Shown piece by piece: positions 1 to 12,500 of a stretch of DNA of 64,000 nucleotides. The notes below the pieces were generated by a model. It saw only the letters and a list, made by a program, of their open reading frames with translations. It did no database searches and had not been told where the DNA came from. This DNA comes from Aplysia californica (taxonomy: Eukaryota; Mollusca; Gastropoda; Aplysiida; Aplysiidae): assembly GCF_000002075.1 (NCBI RefSeq), contig NW_004797502.1, positions 207,339 to 271,338 on the forward strand, given 5' to 3'. The position numbers were made by a program, and so were the translations under genes. Numbering within the stretch: the stretch's first letter is position 1; the number at the start of each line of letters is the position of its first letter.

Positions 1-469
1 AGTGAGAGAGTGTGTGTGTGTGTGTGTTTGAGCGCCTGTGTGCACGTGTGACCGACAGATTTAGGGGCAACGGAGTCAGTATTAGTAAACAATCGCCTCT
101 GGTGTGCCTTTTCTGCGACACCGTGAAAAAAAACAACACCAATTTGTTATTGCTGCTGTCGGCGTTGTTACTGTTGCTGTTTTTCTCATTGTTGTTGTTG
201 ATATTTCTTGTTGTTCTTTCTGTCGTTGATGTCGTTGCTGCAGCAGAGCTGCTGTTTGCACGTCAAGGCATGGAGTAAAGCACCCTTTTCAACTCAGTGA
301 GCTTATCATCGAAGAGACGGGACCTCCGAATTTAAAGTTTATGTCGGATGGGATCGAGTCAAGTCGATGGAGAGCCTTAAATTAGGACATAGGACACTTC
401 CACAGAGCGGAAGTTTAAATGCCATCGTTGGTATCGCGTGATTGTTCATGTTTGTTTGGTTGATGATGC

Positions 470-670
470 CAGGGGGCTCTCATGGTCTAGATGTTACGGG
501 GTTCCTCTCATTCAAAGGTCCCGGGTTCGAATCCGGGAAGTCACGGGAAAAAAAATTCTTCTCTAAAATTGTCTCCTTTCACCTCCTTTCCTGTCCTCTA
601 GCAATCTTCTGTCTTTAAATGGCTGTTTATATATCATATTATATCTAGTTTGTAGTCTTAAAAACATTAA
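470..670 (+). repeat. tRNA-derived SINE head and body
   Basis: The stretch at about 480-545 reads like a tRNA gene: a box A-like TGGTCTAGATGTTACGG and a near-perfect box B GGGTTCGAATCC. The would-be acceptor-stem ends do not pair and an A-rich stretch plus unrelated body follow, so this is a SINE head and not a working tRNA. It could supply an RNA polymerase III promoter, but nothing here shows that it is active. Confidence 0.6.
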
Positions 671-689
671 TGGTGTTTTACGCCCCCAT

Positions 690-870
690 CGACAAAATTT
701 AGATAATTCAGGAGTGGCCTTTGACCCTGCTGTCCACGACCAAACCGGGCTGGGAGGGATATAACATCCAAGCAATAAGACAGAGATACTCGGTAAGAAT
801 TTCAAGTATTCTCTCAGAAATCGAGCCCGGATCTCTTTCGTGCGACAGCGAAGCACCTATAACCGCCGTA
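690..870 (+). repeat. Dispersed repeat, also present near 47060
   Basis: The segment containing GATATAACATCCAAGCAATA has a clear diverged relative at about 47060-47220 (GATACAACATCCAAGCTGAG), with further shared blocks for roughly 150 bp. No open frame is shared. It is probably the body of a SINE belonging with the tRNA-like head just upstream. Confidence 0.5.
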
Positions 871-929
871 GAACAGATGCCGATGATTTGTGTTTGGAAT
901 AAGGATGCTCACACTACTCATACAATGAC

Positions 930-3900
930 GTATCTCAATAGAAGAGCTACCGACCTATATCACAAACTTCAAGTATAGGTAAGCTTGCTGAAAAATGGTG
1001 AACAATAACCGCCTTTACTATTACCTGGAGAACTCCAACAGCTTGAACCCACACCAAGCAGGTTTTTAAAAAAGCAGCAATACAGAAGACCAACTTTTCA
1101 AACTAAGTCAAGACATCCAGGATGGTTTTCAGGAGACTTAACACACCATTAAATGTTTTGTAGATAAATAATAATAATGCATTGCATTTATATAGCGCAT
1201 ATCCACTTATGCAATGCTCTATGCGCTTAACGTGATACATATTAAGGATTTACAAATCAATTTTAAAGGCACGTAGTGTTACATACGCGTGCCCACACAT
1301 ACTCACGCACGCACGCACGCACCACACACACATACATACACTACACACATACACACATACGTACATACGCACATATGCACATAAACTCACAACGATCGAC
1401 AGCTTGGATGGATTCTGTCTAATCGAAATATGATGAAAATAGAAATGCTTTTAGTTTCTTCTTAAAAATTTCTAGATTTTCTGCTTCTCTGATAGTTTTT
1501 GGAAGTTTGGAAGCCTATTCCAAAAAAGTGGGGCAAAATATGAAAAAGAGTGTTGGCCATATGTTTTGTTATTTATTTTAGGTTTAACAAGGGTTGTTTT
1601 GTCACTTGATGATCTGAGCGTTCTAGTGGGTACATAGGGTGTTAAAAACTGTTTTAGATAGTCAGGTGATAAATAGTGTAAGCACTTGTAGCAAGTTAAA
1701 CATATTTTATATATGATACGCTCTTTCTCCGGGAGCCAGTGTAGTTCTTTTAAAATAGAAGTCACATGATCATGCGTTAGTTTCTTAATAATTATCTTGG
1801 CAGCAATATTTTGTACTCTTTGTAGTAGTTGTAACTGTTCATCGGGTACACCAGCCAGTAAGGAATTGCAATAAGCAATCCTTGACAATATAAGTGATGT
1901 TATTAAAGTTTTGGTGACACCAACAGATAGCTATTTTCTAATGCTCCCTATTTTCTTCAATTGGAGCTATAGATTTATACAAAGATTGGATATATAGGAT
2001 TTCATTGACATATCTTGATCTAGCACTACGCCTAAATTTTTTTACTTTAGTTTGGGCTGATATTTCGTGGCCATTGATGTTTATTCTGATATTGTCGATT
2101 TCATTGCATGCGCTGCTACGAAGAAATAATATTTCGGTCTTATCCTCATTTAATTTTAATTTGTTCTTAAGCATCCATTTTCTTATATCATTGTTAAATC
2201 TGGCGATTCTATCTATGAGATTGTGTACATTGTCAGTTGTAGTGAATCCATACAGCTGTGTATCGTCTGCATAAAGATGGTAATTGAGGGCATATAAAGA
2301 AATTATTGATGACAGACTTTGCGTGTACATTGTAAAGATGACAGGACCAAGGACCGAACCCTGAGGGACTCCATACTTTAGAGGTGACCTATCTGACACA
2401 TCATTGCCAATTTTCACTGACATAAATCTATTTTCTACATATGATTTAAACCACATTAGAACAGTACCTGATAGTAAAAATGACTTTTCCAATCTCTCTA
2501 GTAAAATTTCGTTGTCGATGGTATCGAACGCCGCTGACAAATCAAGTAGAACCAAAACACTGACTTTTTTACATTTAAAACATCTGATGATAACTTTAAA
2601 AGAGCAGTTTCCGTACTGTGATGCCTTTTATAAGCAGATTGAAAAGGTTCTTCCATGTCATTGGCCTTTAAATGTTGTTGATCTCCAACAGGCGTATGAC
2701 AGAGTGTGGAGAAAAGGCCTACTCATGAAGATGGTCGACCTTGGGATGCACGGAAAATTGTATAAATGGATCGAAACATCGAAACCAAGGTGAACAATGT
2801 CCACTCGTCAAGAGAAGTACTCAAGGAAGGCCTACCCCAAGGTTCCTGTTTGAGTTGCACTTTGTTCCTGATCTTCAATGACGTAGCGAAGGAGCTAAAA
2901 TCTGAAAAGACTATCTACGATGATGATCCTGCTCTCTGGCAGACACATCACAGCACGATAGTAGGAGCAGGAAAATCAAATGAAGACCTCAAGAGGCTCC
3001 ACAATTACTGTCAGAAATGGAAGCTCAAAATAAACTGCTCGAAAACAGTATACACCATCTTTACAAAGAGCCATAAAACAGCCAAAGAAAAACTCCAACT
3101 GAAGATAGGAAATGAAAATCTCCCCAAAGAAGAACAACCAACATACCTAGGAGTCAAGCTTGACCAAAGTCAGACCATGAAAAGCCAAGTGGAGAACATA
3201 AAGAACAAGACGAAAAGAAAAATCCAACTTAAAAAACAACAACTCGCAAGCAGTTCATGGAGGTCAGACAAACAAACTCTGAGAGCTCTATACCTTGGTT
3301 ATGTCCGATCTTCCTTGGAATACTATGTGTGGTACAACTACTTGCAATACCCTTGACCAGGTCCAAAATAATGCACTTCGTTTCATAAGAGGTGGCAGGA
3401 GATCTACACCTACTGCCGCATGAGAAATTCTTTCAAATATTGAACCTCTGGGAATTCGCAGAGATAAAGCAATTTTGGAGCTCCATGAAAGAACCAAAAG
3501 AATGTGCCCCAACCACCCAAACAGGAAATTAGTAGAAACAAGGAAACTTAAGAAACGACTTCAACAAAAATCAATCATGCATCACATCACAGAACTAATG
3601 GAAAGTCACCATCTACTATAAAATAAACGAGAAACTAAAAAAGCCAACCAGAACATCCCTTCCCATATTTCTATGGAAAAACCAATCATTACAACATCTC
3701 TCAGAGACAATAGCACAAAATCTTCAGACCCAGTGATGTTGATGCTTGTATCACATCAAACAATCGACAGCTATACAGATGATGGAATACACGTCTATAA
3801 GACAGCTCAGCATTCAAAGGCACAACCAAAGCTGGATATGGAATACTAATACAGTACCCAGGTGGAAGTTCCAATGAGATCTCTGCAGCCTGTTGAGAGT

Positions 3901-4694
3901 AATGCAACGACTACGATGCAGAAATGATAGTAATTGAAAAAGCACTATACCATATCCGCACCGTTTTTGACACTCATTCAAACAAAACAAAAAGAGTATA
4001 GTTATTTTCACTGACTCACTATCAGTCTTGCAAGCGATAGAAAATGATCACCATCTTAACGAAGATTTGACACATAGTGTTTGGCTCCTATTCCCCTGAC
4101 AACATCCTGTGGCGTCAACCTGGTGATGCAGTACATTCCCGGACACTCAAACATACCTGGAAATGACAGAGCAGACACACTCACCCAAAGAGGATCTAGA
4201 CAGGAACAAACCAACATTCCAACTTCATACAACACTGCAAAACAAATCATTAAAAGCAACAGCAAACAAGATTGGATGAACAGATGGGCCTTGGGAAAGA
4301 TAGGCAGAGCAGTTTTCAAACATACGACAACTAAACGAAATGACAATATCAGCCATCTACAGAGAAAGAAACAGACCATGATCTTCCACAACGAACAGGA
4401 CATAAATCGGCTCAACATTCACTTCAACAGAACAAAACCAGAATTTCCCCCAATGTGTTCTTTGTGTGACTATGCATATGAGACTGTGGATCACCACCTT
4501 TTCCACTGTACAGCCCTAATTGACATCAGCGCAACACTTCTCCCTCAGACTCAGAGACGTAACATTGACAACACACTCTACGGAACATTACAGCAACTGC
4601 AGCAAACCTGCACCTATCACTATGTGGCATTGGACAGAAGGGCGAGAGCCCAGCTGTCGCTGGATCGATAACAACAACAACAAAAACAACAAAT
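930..4694 (+). mobile_element. RNase H-bearing non-LTR LINE (I-like), 5'-truncated and interrupted
   Basis: Parts appear in the order of an I-group LINE second ORF. SYRPIS at about 948 and NRLYYYLE followed by a degraded QAGF block at 1000-1075 are the start of the reverse transcriptase. After a nested insertion (1165-2668) it resumes with DLQQAYDRVWR at about 2680, GLPQGS at 2830, the catalytic YDDD at about 2917 and a thumb to about 3356. An RNase H remnant spans about 3800-4240, including TDSLSVLQAIE and PGHSNIPGNDRAD. A C-terminal zinc-knuckle-like CSLCDYAYETVDHHLFHC lies at about 4456-4510. The frame closes near 4671 and is followed by a CAA-rich tail to about 4694. Several stops and frame changes, for example the TAA right after QAGF, mean it is dead. 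The 5' limit is uncertain. Confidence 0.8.
1165..2668 (-). mobile_element. CR1/L2-like LINE fragment nested in the plus-strand LINE
   Basis: Read on the minus strand, reverse transcriptase begins near 2650 with EEPFQSAYKRHHSTETALLK. It continues with VLLDLSAAFDTIDNE, GVPQGSVLGP and YADDTQLYG (about 2555-2240), then a thumb and C-terminal part ending near 1472. The 3' tail at about 1165-1240 contains an AAGCGCATAGAGC-type motif and a short ATT-rich run. A CA-rich stretch at 1290-1390 lies in its 3' untranslated part. The same tail motif recurs near 42985. The element is 5'-truncated within the reverse transcriptase and the frame breaks near 1900-1940. It sits inside the other LINE with a degraded target duplication at both ends. 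Confidence 0.8.
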
Positions 4695-4779
4695 AGAAGT
4701 TGCACCATTACAACCATTAAGGCAGTGAGAACCAAAATTGAAAACAACATCGGGGCGTGTGATTAGAAGACCTCCTAAC

Positions 4780-4990
4780 TTGACTAGACTTCTGTGAAAA
4801 GACGAAAACTAAAGTGGCATGGGCATGTCACACGATCATCTGGGTTGGTCAAGACCATCCTACATACAGGTTTTAGTTTTTAGTTTTAGTAGAGGTTTTA
4901 CAGGGACCAGACAAGGAAGGGGCGAAGAGGCAAATAGAGGCAATGGTAGATAGTCTAGATATCACAGTCAACTGGCCGTGAGTTAAATTT
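4780..4990 (+). mobile_element. RTE-like LINE 3'-end fragment
   Basis: One frame at 4793-4870 reads RRKLKWHGHVTRSSGLVKTI, the familiar tail of RTE-type endonuclease/reverse transcriptase polyproteins. After a short T-rich insertion a Gly/Arg-rich stretch resembling the next block follows. There are stops in frame, so it is a decayed fragment. Confidence 0.5.
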
Positions 4991-6579
4991 CATGATGACT
5001 ATAGAAGTCAAGGGATATGTGAAGATGAAAGTGATACTCTACTCTACATAGTTACGCAAATTTGAAGAAAAAAGTGTAATCAAAATTGCCGGAAGAAATT
5101 TCCATAAAAACAAAAGATTTTAATATTGAGCTTTATTTCTTGACACATTTACTACATATAATTTTATAGTTTTCACCTTTTCCAAAAATGGACAAAAGTA
5201 AAAACAATATACACGAATTAGGTTTAGATTGATCTATAAAAAAACAATGATCTGGTACATCAATCGTGAGACAGTTTTGGCGTATGGAAGGGCAAAAATA
5301 ACACAAAGAAATGTAACAGACAACAGCAGCAGTTTCTTCAGAATACCTGAAGATGTATTTAAAAAATGTTTTAAAAAAGAAAATCAGAAAAAGAATAGAG
5401 AAAATTCAAGTGTTATTTTTGCCTCTGCACCAAATAATACTGGTATATGAATTTGATTCTCAAAAATGTATCATGTGTATATAGGATAAAAAGAGTATTC
5501 ATTCCAAACAAAATGAAATTTCCTGGAACTACAGCAGTATTTCACATGTATCACATTATGCTTGTCAAATTATTAAGACACTGGACCTAGCACGGTGAGC
5601 AGAATACTAAAGATCAGCTGGCTGAATAACAACATCATCAACAACAACAACAACAAAAGCTGAGCACAAGAAAGAAAACATTTAATAAAAACAACGCTGA
5701 AAAAGATTGCAAAGTACATGACTTACGATGGTCATAGTGCGGTAAAATGGTAATAATTTTAAGAGGTTGTGCAGCGATTCTTCTAATTTGCCAAAAAAAA
5801 TACTACATGAAAAATGCTTTCATGTAAAGGAGCAGCAGTATGCAAACTGATAAACAGTTTGAAAGCAAAACAGCAGGGGTATTTCCAGCTTAAAAATTTC
5901 GCTAGTAGAAAGTGACAATTTTCTTGTTATGAAAATATAATTTGTTGAGGTCAATATTTATGTTCTATAATACATTTTAAAACAACACGTCTAAAAAAAT
6001 GGAATCAGTTAGAGTACATGATTTGCTTTGAGAAGGTTACTTTTTTTCATTGATACCTATTCCCACCAATAGGAGACAGGTTGGGAAAGTGTCCAACAAC
6101 AAGGACACACATCTTACGAGTAAGGAAGTGAGATGTCAGAGAAATATGCGACAGCATGTTCTGCGAGTCTGCTGGTGGGTCTTCTGTGATGTCAGCAATC
6201 TAGTCGACACACACACACACTACTGGACACCAAAAGCTTTTCAGCAAAATGGAGTAACTGCTTAAAAGAATTCATTTCTTCAGCACCACTGGACTGAAAC
6301 CCTATGGCCATTGTCAGGGAAAACAATATTAGAAGAAGTGGAAGAAAGAAATGAAAATGTCCACTCGGAACTGGGAATACATGGACAAACACTTGACAAA
6401 ACTATTACCATTTCATTTTCAGAACATCCAAGATAGGCCTACAGTAATTTTGAGAAGCAAAGATATAGTTTTCCTCAATGTTCTGACAATATTAGTGGAA
6501 AGAGATTTGGAAACTGGTAAGATGGATTTTAAAAAGAAATTAACAGGATTTTTTTTCTACGTCCCCACCACATTAAATT
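4991..6579. other. Stretch without a recognised gene
   Basis: AT-rich DNA with only short, unconserved frames. A TTTATT at about 5146 would read as a polyadenylation signal on the minus strand, but it is more than 4 kb beyond the EFCAB6 stop and I do not assign it. Confidence 0.4.
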
Positions 6580-6760
6580 AATTGTTCCCATGGGTCCTTC
6601 TGATGAATCAGGTTTTTTTCCCTTATTTCTTACGCTTTGCTTTAAAAACATTCCCTTCTGCAGATAATTGGTCATTGTCAGACATGACAAAAGAAACTCT
6701 TATTTTACTATTATCATTATCATCATTATAATATATTATCATCCTTATATAATGTAGAAC
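6580..6760 (+). repeat. Dispersed repeat, copy 1 of 3
   Basis: The block around CTGCAGATAATTGGTCATTG (about 6659), with a T-rich stretch before and an ATT/ATC microsatellite after, recurs at about 32440-32680 and 62600-62830. The shared core is an approximate CTGCAGATGNAATGGTCATTG. It looks like the 3' end of a SINE or LINE with an ATT tail. Confidence 0.45.
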
Positions 6761-6853
6761 TCGGACACATGTGATCCTCCTCCGGTGCATGGTTTGTTGT
6801 TGTGGCCACTTTATGGCATCAGTACACAGTCAAAAAGGTGAGATATCAATCAT

Positions 6854-6962
6854 TTAACCCTTCAGATATGACGCATTTTGTATCCCCAGGTACATCAAGA
6901 AGTGGAAAATTGTGCAAATCCATGATGTACCAGGTACGTCAATATGGCATTGAAGGGGTTAA
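6854..6962. mobile_element. TTAA-flanked miniature inverted-repeat element (piggyBac-like)
   Basis: The segment starts TTAACCCTTCA and ends TGAAGGGGTTAA, giving inverted ends inside TTAA duplications. The interior is itself partly palindromic (CCAGGTACATC on one arm, GATGTACCAGG on the other). Length about 109 bp with no coding capacity. TTAA duplication with CCC-starting ends is the piggyBac signature. Confidence 0.65.
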
Positions 6963-9359
6963 TAGTTTGCTGAGTTAAGTGTTCTTTGCATCGGAGATGA
7001 AACAAAAGCAAGTCCAAGACATGTTTGAAGACATTAATATTTGTATCACAAACAAGTATTAGCCTATGTCTTGAGGACTTTTGTTACCCAATACTCAAAG
7101 TACACAATGAGTCATTTAGGTCAGCTTAGAGTCTGTGATTGACTCAAACTCAAAAGTTAAAAAATTGTAATTCCTGCTCTGTTCTCCAAGGTGAATATAA
7201 CTCGTCTTCTGAAAGGCTAACGATGCTTTGCTCTCTTACCACTAAAGAAACCTACTTAAAGTCACAAGGAATGTAAAATTGAAACAAAATATCAAGAATC
7301 TCTGTACACTTGCGCACTGTAGGCCTACATAAATTCTTAACAAAGTTGACGGAGCCAAAGAATTATAAAAGTGTTAATCACAGTTACAATAAAATTTTGT
7401 CATGACTTGAATACTTACAATGCACATAAAGATATAAAATAATCACACTATGTGAAAAAAAAAAAAAATTATATAGAATATTGAATTTACATAGTTTGCT
7501 GTTTTCAGGAATAGCGTTTACCGTTTATCATAAGAATACTATTAATGGACCACCTTACTTGTGCAAAGGTAGAGCTTTTGATGCACAGCTCATGTGAATA
7601 CAAAATATATTTTCACGTTTTAAACAAATTTCTAAATATTTTACACACTAGCTCAAATTTGTAAAAATTCTCTTTGTACAAACAAATATTGACCCTTTCC
7701 TACCTTTTACTTGAACAAAGTATGTACATTGAACAATTTTTAATTTCCTAAATATACCTACAAACAGTCTTCAAAAAGTATAAACTCTGTGAGAAATTGG
7801 ACACAATGCACTTTTATTCTACAGTTAAGTGTAAATAAGCACTTACTTTTCAATAACTCCCTCGGCTGATCTGTTTACTCCAAATCAGACGACAGTCCCA
7901 CTATGGTCTTACACAGTTGCAGTCTCTTAGGCCAGCACCACATACTATTTTAAATATTTTCTCCATCCATGACCCATTTGTAGTTGGGTAGACTAAGGAA
8001 AAGAAGGTAGAATAATTTTCCTAACCATATTTGCAAGAATAAAGTCCTATCCAACAAAGCCAGGAATCAAACTCCCATCTTTATTTGTGAATTGTAATTG
8101 TAGACGTAGATGTGTTTCACCTCCATCGACACAATTTATATCACAGCTCAACTGGGATTCCGCTAGGATCATACATAGTAGAAATGTCGGCTCAAAATCG
8201 AAACATGGACTAAAATTGAGTCAGCTGTGAGGTATACATTCTATAAAAACGTTGGAAGAAGGGAATCAGGTAGAGAAGTGGCATAACATTTTTATAAGAT
8301 AATTGCAAACAAAGAAGTGAACTAAGTGAAAAGAGGGGTAACCCTTTCAGACTGTTTGTTTTTCCTAGATGAGAATAACATTTTATTTGAACCTAAAAGT
8401 CAGTTTTTGGTGTGCATTTTTCCCCCTAGTGTAAATACAAATGACCCTAGAAGTAAAAATAACAACGATCAGTGTCTTTCGAGCTCATTAAAGAGCTAAA
8501 AAGGTATTTTAGAATACTTCAGAATGAATATAATCTTAATAAATAACTACAATAATTAAGTCACACACTATTTCCAATTGTCTGTGCATTTACATTCAGA
8601 ACAGACTTAAAATTGAGCTTTTTTTAAACCACATTAATCCTTCCTATGACAATAATGGACTCATCCGGAAGTAGGCAAAAAATTTAGCATGAGTTGAAAG
8701 CTGTAGAATTTGATATTTGAGCAGGTTTCAGTTTGGAAGAGGTTGCTGCTAATCACATGAGAACATCATCTACGCTTGACTAATGGGTCTTATTTTTTAA
8801 ATTGAAAGAACAGTGTGGAGGAAAAGAAGCTTATTGAAAGCCTACATCGTGAATAAAATCTTTTTTATTTGAAGTGAATTGTTTGAATTATCCTAGTCTG
8901 GTGTGAAATAATACTATGTAAATTGTTTAAAAATCTTTCAAATCACAAAACTTAGCATCGTTTTTAAATCTTTTTTTACATACAACAAAATATCATCGCT
9001 CTTGTAATAAGACCAGCTAACCCACAAAATAGCTGTTATTAAAAATTTTGACAAATCGATAGTGAATTATATTTATATTTCATATGCTCAGTCATAAACA
9101 GGTCTGATTTTTGGCTGGAAAAGCTCCGAAAGCTGAACAGCTCGTTGGTAGTCAAATAGCTGTGTGATGATACCAAATAAGATTTTTGCTTCTCTTGTAA
9201 AAGTTGCTTTGCTGCACTTAGCCAGTCTTATAGCAAAGGTGACAATATAATCCATTAAGTATTAATGTCCAACAAGTCACAATTTTTTTATATGTGACAT
9301 GTTACACACTTGATAAATATAGTTCAGAGATAGGTTAGCAATAAAGGGACAGTTCTCAT
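6963..9359. other. AT-rich stretch without a recognised gene
   Basis: No convincing coding frame or RNA gene. The right part may belong to the 3' untranslated region of the minus-strand EFCAB6 gene. A minus-strand AATAAA (plus TTTATT near 8867) is one possible polyadenylation signal. Confidence 0.35.
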
Positions 9360-9535
9360 GTTGTGATAGGATGAATGTCTGCTTATGTGTTAGTATAAAT
9401 TTAAAGAGTGCATGTAAGCATGTTCTTTCACTTGTGTTTTGTGTGTAAAGATGAAAGTATTGTAAAATGCCTAGAGCTGTATTGTACAGGAGTGGGCGCC
9501 ATAGAAAAAATCAGGATTATAATCATAATATATCA
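9360..9535 (+). repeat. Dispersed 3'-tail repeat, copy 1 of 2
   Basis: The block with TAAAATGCCTAGAGCTGTAT and GGAGTGGGCGCCATA ends in an AAT/ATC-rich tail. It matches about 31330-31500 over roughly 150 bp. The 'CTAGAGCTGTATTGTA' core is the type of 3' tail shared by CR1/L2-like LINEs and their SINEs. It lies directly downstream of the EFCAB6 stop and is probably part of its 3' untranslated region. Confidence 0.5.
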
Positions 9536-12500
9536 TCAATGGAGATGATGTTTCAAAAATTCGTTGTAGTTGACCCAGTCTGTAAAGTTTTTATCGTATT
9601 TATCTTGTAATTGCTGGAACTCATTCTCCGACAGGTTGATGTTGAACATGCGCAACACTCTGCGGAACTCCTCGGATGTGACCAAGCCTTTTGTCTCCTG
9701 GTCCACGTTCCTGAACTCCCTCCTCATCTCCTTCCAGTTCTGACCCACGCAGTCTTTTGTGCGCCGGGCAGCGTCGTTTTCCTCCCCTTCTTCTTCAATC
9801 GTGCCATTTGGATGCTGGGAAAGAGAGAAAACTATGTTTATCTAAGGAATGTTACAACATGAGACAAATGAGACAAATGTCAGAAACCATGCGTGGGTGG
9901 TTGGCAGGTGCTCTAATGAGCTTTGCTCCCTCTTTCCTATCAAACATCTATCATCCTTATCCCCCTTCTTTCTTTTCTTTGAATGTACCTGCGGCTCAAA
10001 ACCCTGAACCCACCACTTCACGATTATGAGTCGATAGTCAAACCACTTGACTACCAACGCTATAACACGTACATCACATTATGAACATAAGAGTACTATG
10101 ACATAAAACTACTTACATATAACTTTTTCGCCGGCATCCTGTCTCGATTTGTCAATACTCTCTGTTCTCCAGGCTTTACAGACAGCAGGAAATGACGAAT
10201 GAAGTCACTGTAGTGGAAGCGGCCATTTTCGTTGATATCGTATTTGATTGCCAGATCATTGAAGTCAGGAGGAGGGAGAAGACAACCATACTGGCTCAGT
10301 ACATCTACGAAAGAAAATTTTCATATAGTTACTATATGATTTCAAACCGAAGTATAATGGGTAAAGAAAATTCAATAAGTCTCAGATAAAATTAAATGAG
10401 CCCGGAAAAGCAGTATAAATCACCTTTAACTGTTAATCTCAGGGTTCTGTAGACCTGTATAAACCCTGATAAAGTATAACAAATTTTAGTAACAGAAAAG
10501 ATTACATCTTAAACCATTTTTATTCAACAAATAGCAGTTATGGGGAAAAAAATCTTACAGGAACTGAAACTGAACATTTTTTTCAAAGAAACTACTAATT
10601 CTGTGGCATTCACATTTTAAACATTATATGTTTTTGTTAACTCTAAAATGAAGCACAACAGTATTTCACTTAAATGACAAAAATTAGTACATTGTATGGC
10701 CGAGTAGTTAAATATAAAGCAGTTGACATATCAACTCTGGACGGTAATGGTTTTTAAGATATATAAATAAAATACAAAACACGTCCTTATTATAGAAATG
10801 TGAAGCACCGTGATGAAATGTGGCGCTCGTCAAAGTAATGAAATCGAAGAAACTGACGTTTTTCTATCCGTCTGACAATTTTTATTGAATTTATATTTTT
10901 CGACTCAAAACCTTTAAGGTAATTTTAAAAACGCATTTCTGTGTGGATTTTATTGAAAAATGTTAATTTAAGGCACAAAAATGTAAATTTGCAGCTTCTA
11001 AGGGCTATCAAGCTTTTGAAGTCGCCAAACTTTGGTATCCATTTTCTTGCTAATTTTACCTCTAAGACCATGAGGCGAGCCCCACCTCGTTCAATTGCAA
11101 ATATCTTGACTTCTGTTCATGATAGTTGAGCATTTTTTTTTTCAAAAGGAAGGCAAATGGACAAGCTTTAAAATGATACAAATAACTCCACATGTCCAAG
11201 AATTGACGATCGCCTGATTCCACCACGTTGAGACATAAATGTCCCAGCTGAAACTATCTTCAAAAAGGACCTATTGTGTCTAATTTGTCAATCAAGTTTT
11301 GACAACAAGTTAAATACAATAAAAACAAAAAACAAAAAAAAACAGCAACAAAAGAGCCATACTTATATCAATGTGTGTTTAACTTGGGTTTTTGTTCTTT
11401 GGGGGAGGGGGGGGGGGTTGCTTTAAGTGTGGTTACTTAAATAATGGTCACTTTTGTGTCACAAACCTCCAAACTGAGTTACAGAGATAGTGCCAGAATT
11501 ATCCACATCCATGTCACGGCATCGCTTCTGAATTTCCTTCCAGTAACGGAACACTGTGTCTTTGACTTGTCGTTCGGCTGACTCAGCATTCACCAGAGGG
11601 GTGGCCGCTCGGCCAGATCGAGAACTAGACCGAGACATTCTGGAGAACGGTCGATTGCTTACCTGGGGGGCAAAGTGAAGAACAATAAAACGTATTATTC
11701 GTTAGGCCAACATTTTAAAAAACGAGTCACTTAAATTCTGATACACACCACAAGAGAATAACCATATTATGTTAACAACAACAAAAAATACCAAACAACA
11801 ATAAAAACTTCACTGAATTTGTAAACATGTCAGGGTCACTTATTCAGCACTCAAAGCGTAGTCCTGAAATATTCCCCATTCCCTGTCAAAGAGGCTTAAT
11901 AGATCCAGTTGAGGAATTACTGACTCATAAGAAAAAGAATGAAGCTGCAAAATAATGTGAACTTTCAGGTTGTACCAAGAACATGTGGAAAATTTATCAG
12001 ATTATGTTATGGGCTGTAACAGACATTTTCAGATCAAAATTTTCTCGAGAAATTGGACAATATATCTGTTGAAGTCTGCCACCCCTACAGAGTATAATGT
12101 GCTTGTGCTAAGCTCAGCATATCCATGAACCTTCTCTTCTTCATCTTCTTCTTCTTTTTCTTCCTCCTCTTTTCCTCCTCCTCCTCCTCTTCCTCCTCCT
12201 CCTCCGCATCATCATCATTACTTTTTCTAAAATAAAAGCTGAAAAAGTCATCTCCTCTTTCAGGTCTACAGGAGGGGAGAAGTATTACGCCACTTACTCT
12301 GGATGCAGGGCGTTGGGACATGGAGGTCGACGGTCTCCCTTGTTGCCCCGCCAAGTTTTGGGCTGAGGTTTTGTTGGCAGACGATTGCACGGGACCAGAA
12401 TCCATCATGATTGGCATGTCCTCGGAGAACACCTTCAAAAACTGTTTGTACTCCAAGTTTCCGTAGGTGTTGATTGGCGATACATTCCATAGTCTCTCAA

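Noticed and set aside
12-278. 88-codon Leu-rich frame at the window start
   Set aside because: Begins in a GT repeat and is driven by TTG/CTG triplet-like sequence; no domain or splice context.
480-552. Possible tRNA gene
   Set aside because: Box A and box B are good but the acceptor stem does not pair and a SINE body follows.
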